From contig NZ_QXMH01000001.1 of assembly GCF_003568665.1 (NCBI RefSeq), positions 434,001 through 498,000 on the forward strand: a stretch of 64,000 nucleotides of DNA, read 5' to 3'. Position numbers and translations under genes: made by a program. The notes below the pieces were generated by a model that saw only the letters and a program-made list of their open reading frames with translations, searched no databases and was not told where the DNA came from. Shown here piece by piece: positions 61,001 through 64,000 of this stretch (position 1 is its first letter; every line of letters starts with the position of its first letter). Source of the DNA: Chitinophaga alhagiae (GTDB lineage Bacteria; Bacteroidota; Bacteroidia; Chitinophagales; Chitinophagaceae).

Positions 61001-61411
61001 AACGCCGTGTGGTACAACCACCATGGCAATACGGTAGGCTCCAACACCTTGCTGCGGCTATACGAAAACAGGTGGACAACGCCCGGGCAGGTTACTTCCA
61101 TACCCCGGCTCATACACGGCGGGGCCGAAACCAACAGCGCCGCCCAGCACACCGCCTCCACCCGCTTCCTGGAAGACGCCTCGTTTATCCGCCTGCGGGA
61201 AGTAACGCTGGCGTACCGTTTCCAGCCTGCCCTGCTTAAACGCATACACCTCTCCTCCGCCAGGATATATTTCACCGCTGTAAACCTTCATACGTGGACG
61301 GAATGGACAGGGTACGACCCTGAAATTGCACTGACCGGCACCGTAGAGAACAACACCGGCATCATTCCGCAAACCCGCAGCTTTACAGCGGGCATTCAAG
61401 TTGGACTATAA
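58007..61411 (+). CDS. SusC/RagA TonB-dependent transporter with STN domain
   Basis: A 1134-residue outer-membrane transporter. A long pre-sequence leads to the signal helix (VSFFLLLTLAMHASGRALS), then an STN domain (about 57-125, ITINVKDVPLEKVFLSIEQQ), a carboxypeptidase-regulatory-like domain, the plug (DAVVVTGYQVQAKRAVTGSI; EPLYIVDGVQF; AAASVYGAQAANGVVLITTK) and a barrel ending FTAGIQVGL. ATG 58007 is preferred over an upstream TTG at 57971. Substrate unknown. Confidence 0.95.
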   Translation: MVFNLRQKISRAALCRSGKVHKLFYWRCKPAWIMRVSFFLLLTLAMHASGRALSQKITINVKDVPLEKVFLSIEQQSGYLFWYDEKLLKPARKVSLSVKDASLDQTLQLCLKNQDISYKIIRNTIVLSRNVQETNPAGNTPAADSLIRGTVKVRVKGMLQPAPGVSVSEEGASGGTLTDEQGNFAIRIKNGATLQFSMIGFKPRKVMPGQGPLQVVLEEDVSELDAVVVTGYQVQAKRAVTGSIAKVKGEDIENIPLQSFDKAIQGKAAGVLVQTATGVPGGAVKISIRGEGSITAGTEPLYIVDGVQFNSSSLTSRTSNNPLAYINPNDIESIEILKDAAAASVYGAQAANGVVLITTKTGKSGKTNVNLNYYQGISMPMAKVDVLNTQQALAMRQEALKNRYPDRSDAAIRSEVLQEYGLEPGLSDEDIVALPTYDWQNATFRVGQVQNIELSASGGNEKTTFYVSGAFNNHDGNVIGIDFKKGTAKVRIGHQASKRLSFDLGINMSLITQNGNTGSQGNTSGYASPQYSAVFMPPTVPIYKADGSFNSYPGMPGTGFNPVQAAVVDDNRIRHRALVGNFSATYKILDNLSFRSFYGLDYRYIKTDYYRDHRTPNGAVWNGYLIIEDIENINFTTTQTLNYQRQFNNAHNLSVLMGAEYRSDVSEYASARGEGFATYQLRTMQSAAVAASSTGSWTGFRRLGFFTQANYDFRKKYMLSATLRYDGSSRFGTDNQMGLFPAISAGWDVARESFMEDHTWVDQLKLRIGYGETGNDQINNVSSRGFYQGGGVYNGKAGLRLMTMANTKLGWERNVTLNLGTDFSLLKGRIAGAVEVYRRASKDLLLNRPVPWLSGFDNIDDNVGEVVNKGLEIELNTVNVKSTHFSWNTSFNISFLHNEVTQLYDGLQSISNTIRVGHPLKTYFRPRYAGVNSANGRPMWYDINGNITYLPVAADNVSTEKGALSDYFGGLTNTFRYKGFELNTMFHFDMGRYLVNQMNAVWYNHHGNTVGSNTLLRLYENRWTTPGQVTSIPRLIHGGAETNSAAQHTASTRFLEDASFIRLREVTLAYRFQPALLKRIHLSSARIYFTAVNLHTWTEWTGYDPEIALTGTVENNTGIIPQTRSFTAGIQVGL

Positions 61412-61423
61412 AAAAGAAGCAAC

Positions 61424-62839
61424 ATGAAAAAAAAGATCATCATCTGCATATTGAGCTGTACGGCGTTGCTGGCAGGATGTGACCGGATACTGGATGTAAA
61501 GCCGCGCCAGTCTATAGACTCCCGCGATGCGCTGAACAATGAGGCTGCCATAGAAGCCGCGCTCAACTCCGTATACGCCTACCTCCGCCAGGCAAGCCAG
61601 TATGGGAGAGACCTGGTGGCCATTCCCGAACTGCTGGCAGACAATGCCATTAATACCGGCAATTCCGGCGCGCTGGTAGCGGAAGCGCTGAACCAGCCCG
61701 GCGCCCATATCAACAACTGGCAATCCAGCTACTTTGCCATCAACGAGATCAACAACCTGTTTGAGGCCCTGCAGGCATTGAACGCTTCGCAGGAGTTCAA
61801 AGACCGCATCGGGGGACAGCTTTATTTCCTGCGGGCATTGTATTACCATAACCTGATGCGCATTTATGCCTATGACCCCACCGCCATCCGTGAAGACGTT
61901 AACAAGGGTGGCGTACCGGTAATGCGGCAGGCGGTGCGTGCGGCAGAGCAGATCTCCCTGGCCGCGCGCGAGCCCATTCATACCGTATACGAACATATAT
62001 ATCACAACCTGGATTCCGCTATCCTGCTGCTGCAGAACTACTCTACCAACAGGGCGCCCCACTATGCCACCGCCGGGGCCGCCGCCGCCCTGTACACCAG
62101 GGTAGCGCTCTACAATGGTGACTATGAAAAAGTGCTGGCAGAGGCAGACAACGCCCTCTCCTCGGGAGTGGGCATATTCCAGCCCAACAGCACTTATATC
62201 TCCGCCTGGCGCGGCGCGGTACACCCCGAGAGCATGTTTGAACTGGTGTACCTGCCTACAGACAATATCGGGGTGAACGAATCTCTCCGCGCCACGTTCA
62301 CTTCCCGCCTTACCCTCACCGCCACTACCTTCACCAACCGCGGCAACGTGGTGCTGAGCAATGAACTGTATGAACTGTACAAACCGGAAGACGTGCGCCG
62401 CCAGCTGATCATGAAAGGGCTGGGCCGTAACGCCGCGCTGAACGAGATGTACAAGTTCATCAGCAAAAACGGCACCGCCAACCTGGACAATGTACCCGTG
62501 ATCAGGATCTCCGAGGTGTACCTGAACAGGGCGGAAGCCTATGCCAGGCTGGACTTTCCGGATGAGGCCCGGGCAGACCTGAACAGGATACGCACCCGCG
62601 CCGGGTTGCCCGCTGTAGATGAAACACTGGCCGGCACGCCCCTCATCAACGAAATATTATTGCAGAGAAGGCTGGAACTGGCCTTTGAAGGCCACCGCTT
62701 TTTTGATATGAAACGGTTGGGTATGGATATCAGCAAAGAATCCGGCAAGGTATTGTTCAACGAGCATCGTATACTGGCCCGCATTCCTATCCGCGAAGTG
62801 CAGGCCAATCCCAACCTGGTGCAAAATGATGGTTACTAA
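61424..62839 (+). CDS. SusD/RagB-like nutrient-binding lipoprotein
   Basis: A 471-residue SusD homologue with lipobox LLAGCDRILDVKPRQS, the TPR-like helical core (YFLRALYYHNLMRIY) and C-terminal RISEVYLNRAEAYARL, LLQRRLELAFEGHRFFDMKR and PIREVQANPNLVQN, all typical. It pairs with the SusC encoded 12 bp upstream and would bind the imported ligand at the cell surface. Confidence 0.95.
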   Translation: MKKKIIICILSCTALLAGCDRILDVKPRQSIDSRDALNNEAAIEAALNSVYAYLRQASQYGRDLVAIPELLADNAINTGNSGALVAEALNQPGAHINNWQSSYFAINEINNLFEALQALNASQEFKDRIGGQLYFLRALYYHNLMRIYAYDPTAIREDVNKGGVPVMRQAVRAAEQISLAAREPIHTVYEHIYHNLDSAILLLQNYSTNRAPHYATAGAAAALYTRVALYNGDYEKVLAEADNALSSGVGIFQPNSTYISAWRGAVHPESMFELVYLPTDNIGVNESLRATFTSRLTLTATTFTNRGNVVLSNELYELYKPEDVRRQLIMKGLGRNAALNEMYKFISKNGTANLDNVPVIRISEVYLNRAEAYARLDFPDEARADLNRIRTRAGLPAVDETLAGTPLINEILLQRRLELAFEGHRFFDMKRLGMDISKESGKVLFNEHRILARIPIREVQANPNLVQNDGY

Positions 62840-62851
62840 ACTTAAACATGC

Positions 62852-64000
62852 ATGAAAATGAAAACAATATACCAGCCGTATTTAACGGGAAGCATGATGA
62901 CCTTTTGCCTGGCTGCCGCGCTCCTGCTCTTCTCCGGTTGCTTCAAAAAATATGAAGAAGATTTTTTCTTCCGCGACCTGCAGGTGGAGTTTGATGCCGC
63001 TACCTGGCAGAACAAGGCGCCGGGCAAAACATACCCGCTGATGCCCGTGGTGAACCGCGCCAGCGGTACCTATCATTATAAAGTAAACCTCGTGGGCGGG
63101 CAGGTGGCAACGGCTCAAAACATCGGCTACCGAATTGTACCGGAAGAGACCACAGCCCAGGAAGGTGTTCATTTCCGCCTGTTGCAGGGCGGCGCCATGC
63201 CCATGCAAGCCGCAGTCAGTATAGACAGCATTGGCGTGGAAATACTGGATTTCCCCCCTGCGTCTGGAGAGCTGATGCTGGTGCTCGAACTGACCGGCAA
63301 TGAATCCGTGAAAGCCAGTGAGAACTACAAACGCATTGGCATTCCCATCAACCGCAGAGGCATTGTTGTTCCCGGAGAACTATACCCCGGCCTCCCGCTT
63401 TACGAGCAACTGGGGGGAGACAACTACTACAATACCATTACGCTTGACCCGCTTTACCCCGGCCTCCCGCCAGACCTGCTCACGCGTTGGAACAGCGCCG
63501 CGCAGCAGGTGCTGGATTATGGCGGCCGCATACTGCAGTCATTTTCCCTGCGCTTCACCACGGACCAGACCGTGGAAGCCATTGCCTGGTATTATTCCGG
63601 TTCAGGGAAAGCACAGGCTATATGGACGTACAAATTTGAAGCAGACGCCTCCGGCAAAGGCCGCTTCGTATTTGTGTCGGGCAATACCAACGCCAACAAC
63701 CTCCGTTCCAGGATGCAGCCTTTACTGGAAGACTACCTGGAGCAATATGAGTTCAATGTGGATTGGATAGACCCGGCCATTATACCCGCACCGGCAAAAG
63801 GATATATTGGCGGCATCTTCAGGGCAGACGAGCCCGCTTCTTTCATTTTCGGGCCTATATCATCTATAGAGACCGTGAGCGCAGACGCATGGCCCCTTCC
63901 CTCTTCTCCCGCCATAGAGCAACTGTTCGGCAGGCAGGGCGCCCCGCGGTATACGTCCATTCTCATAGACCCGGCAGAAGCCGGCCAGTCGGAAGATTTC
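62852..64000 (+). CDS. lipoprotein downstream of susD, DUF4843-like (partial, runs off window)
   Basis: The frame is open for 383 codons to the window edge. A signal peptide with lipobox LLLFSGCFKKYEEDF is followed by a beta-rich N-terminal part (VEFDAATWQ; YRIVPEETTAQEGVHFRLL) resembling the DUF4843 proteins that often follow SusD; the later part (from about residue 170) has no recognised domain. It is probably a further surface glycan-binding component of the locus. ATG 62852 or 62858 could start it. Confidence 0.7.
   Translation, partial: MKMKTIYQPYLTGSMMTFCLAAALLLFSGCFKKYEEDFFFRDLQVEFDAATWQNKAPGKTYPLMPVVNRASGTYHYKVNLVGGQVATAQNIGYRIVPEETTAQEGVHFRLLQGGAMPMQAAVSIDSIGVEILDFPPASGELMLVLELTGNESVKASENYKRIGIPINRRGIVVPGELYPGLPLYEQLGGDNYYNTITLDPLYPGLPPDLLTRWNSAAQQVLDYGGRILQSFSLRFTTDQTVEAIAWYYSGSGKAQAIWTYKFEADASGKGRFVFVSGNTNANNLRSRMQPLLEDYLEQYEFNVDWIDPAIIPAPAKGYIGGIFRADEPASFIFGPISSIETVSADAWPLPSSPAIEQLFGRQGAPRYTSILIDPAEAGQSEDF

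Overview
The window looks like a chromosomal segment of a Bacteroidota bacterium, most likely a Chitinophaga-like member of the Chitinophagaceae. The evidence is two ECF sigma/FecR/SusC/SusD loci, promoters of the TAnnTTTG type instead of -35/-10 boxes, start codons without Shine-Dalgarno sequences, a fused CcoNO cbb3 oxidase and a NagB/PIG-L fusion. The organism name is inference. There is no rRNA, CRISPR array, insertion sequence or phage gene. GC content looks uniformly moderate to high except around a DUF3800 gene at 6.0-6.8 kb.

Layout. 0-13 kb is mostly housekeeping: a small Trp-rich secreted protein, NagB/PIG-L, RmuC, a glutamine amidotransferase, a YpdA-like bacillithiol disulfide reductase, DUF3800, MurB, PriA, PlsC and MtaB. 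At 13.3-13.5 kb two identical tRNA-Val(UAC) genes sit between a textbook promoter and a terminator, followed by an 11-bp degenerate repeat tract. 14-22.9 kb (minus strand) is one gene train: ECF sigma, FecR, SusC with an STN domain, SusD, a phosphodiester glycosidase and an NHL/IPT lipoprotein. 23-31.8 kb holds a CPA2 antiporter with UspA-like tail, ClpS-Aat (N-end rule), a DtxR/MntR regulator with a visible operator, an Nramp-UspA fusion, a FlK-like thioesterase and a membrane acetyltransferase-like protein. 31.8-34.7 kb (minus) is a LiaF-like/DUF4288/LytS/LytTR group. 35-41.4 kb carries a flavin reductase, two isocitrate dehydrogenases of different subfamilies in tandem, a TlpA-like protein and an L,D-transpeptidase.

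41.5-55.4 kb is the respiratory and metal region. A His/Met-rich outer-membrane barrel protein lies divergent from a nine-gene run ccoI-ccoS-ccoNO-ccoQ-ccoP-ccoG-ccoH-safE-hemN. It faces a minus-strand cluster of an HYC_CC_PP-type protein, a secreted HMA protein, an outer-membrane barrel and an AraC regulator with an N-terminal CxxC HMA-like domain. I read these as a copper (or related metal) handling module serving cbb3 oxidase assembly; this is the best candidate for an under-described system here. 56-64 kb is a second ECF/FecR/SusC/SusD locus whose next gene, a lipoprotein, runs off the window.

Regulation visible in the sequence: several genes (rmuC, mtaB, ccoI, the YjbQ-family gene) have the TAnnTTTG box only 4-8 nt before the start codon, implying leaderless or nearly leaderless mRNAs. 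A structured intergenic transcript with its own promoter and hairpin terminator is predicted next to the DUF3800 gene.
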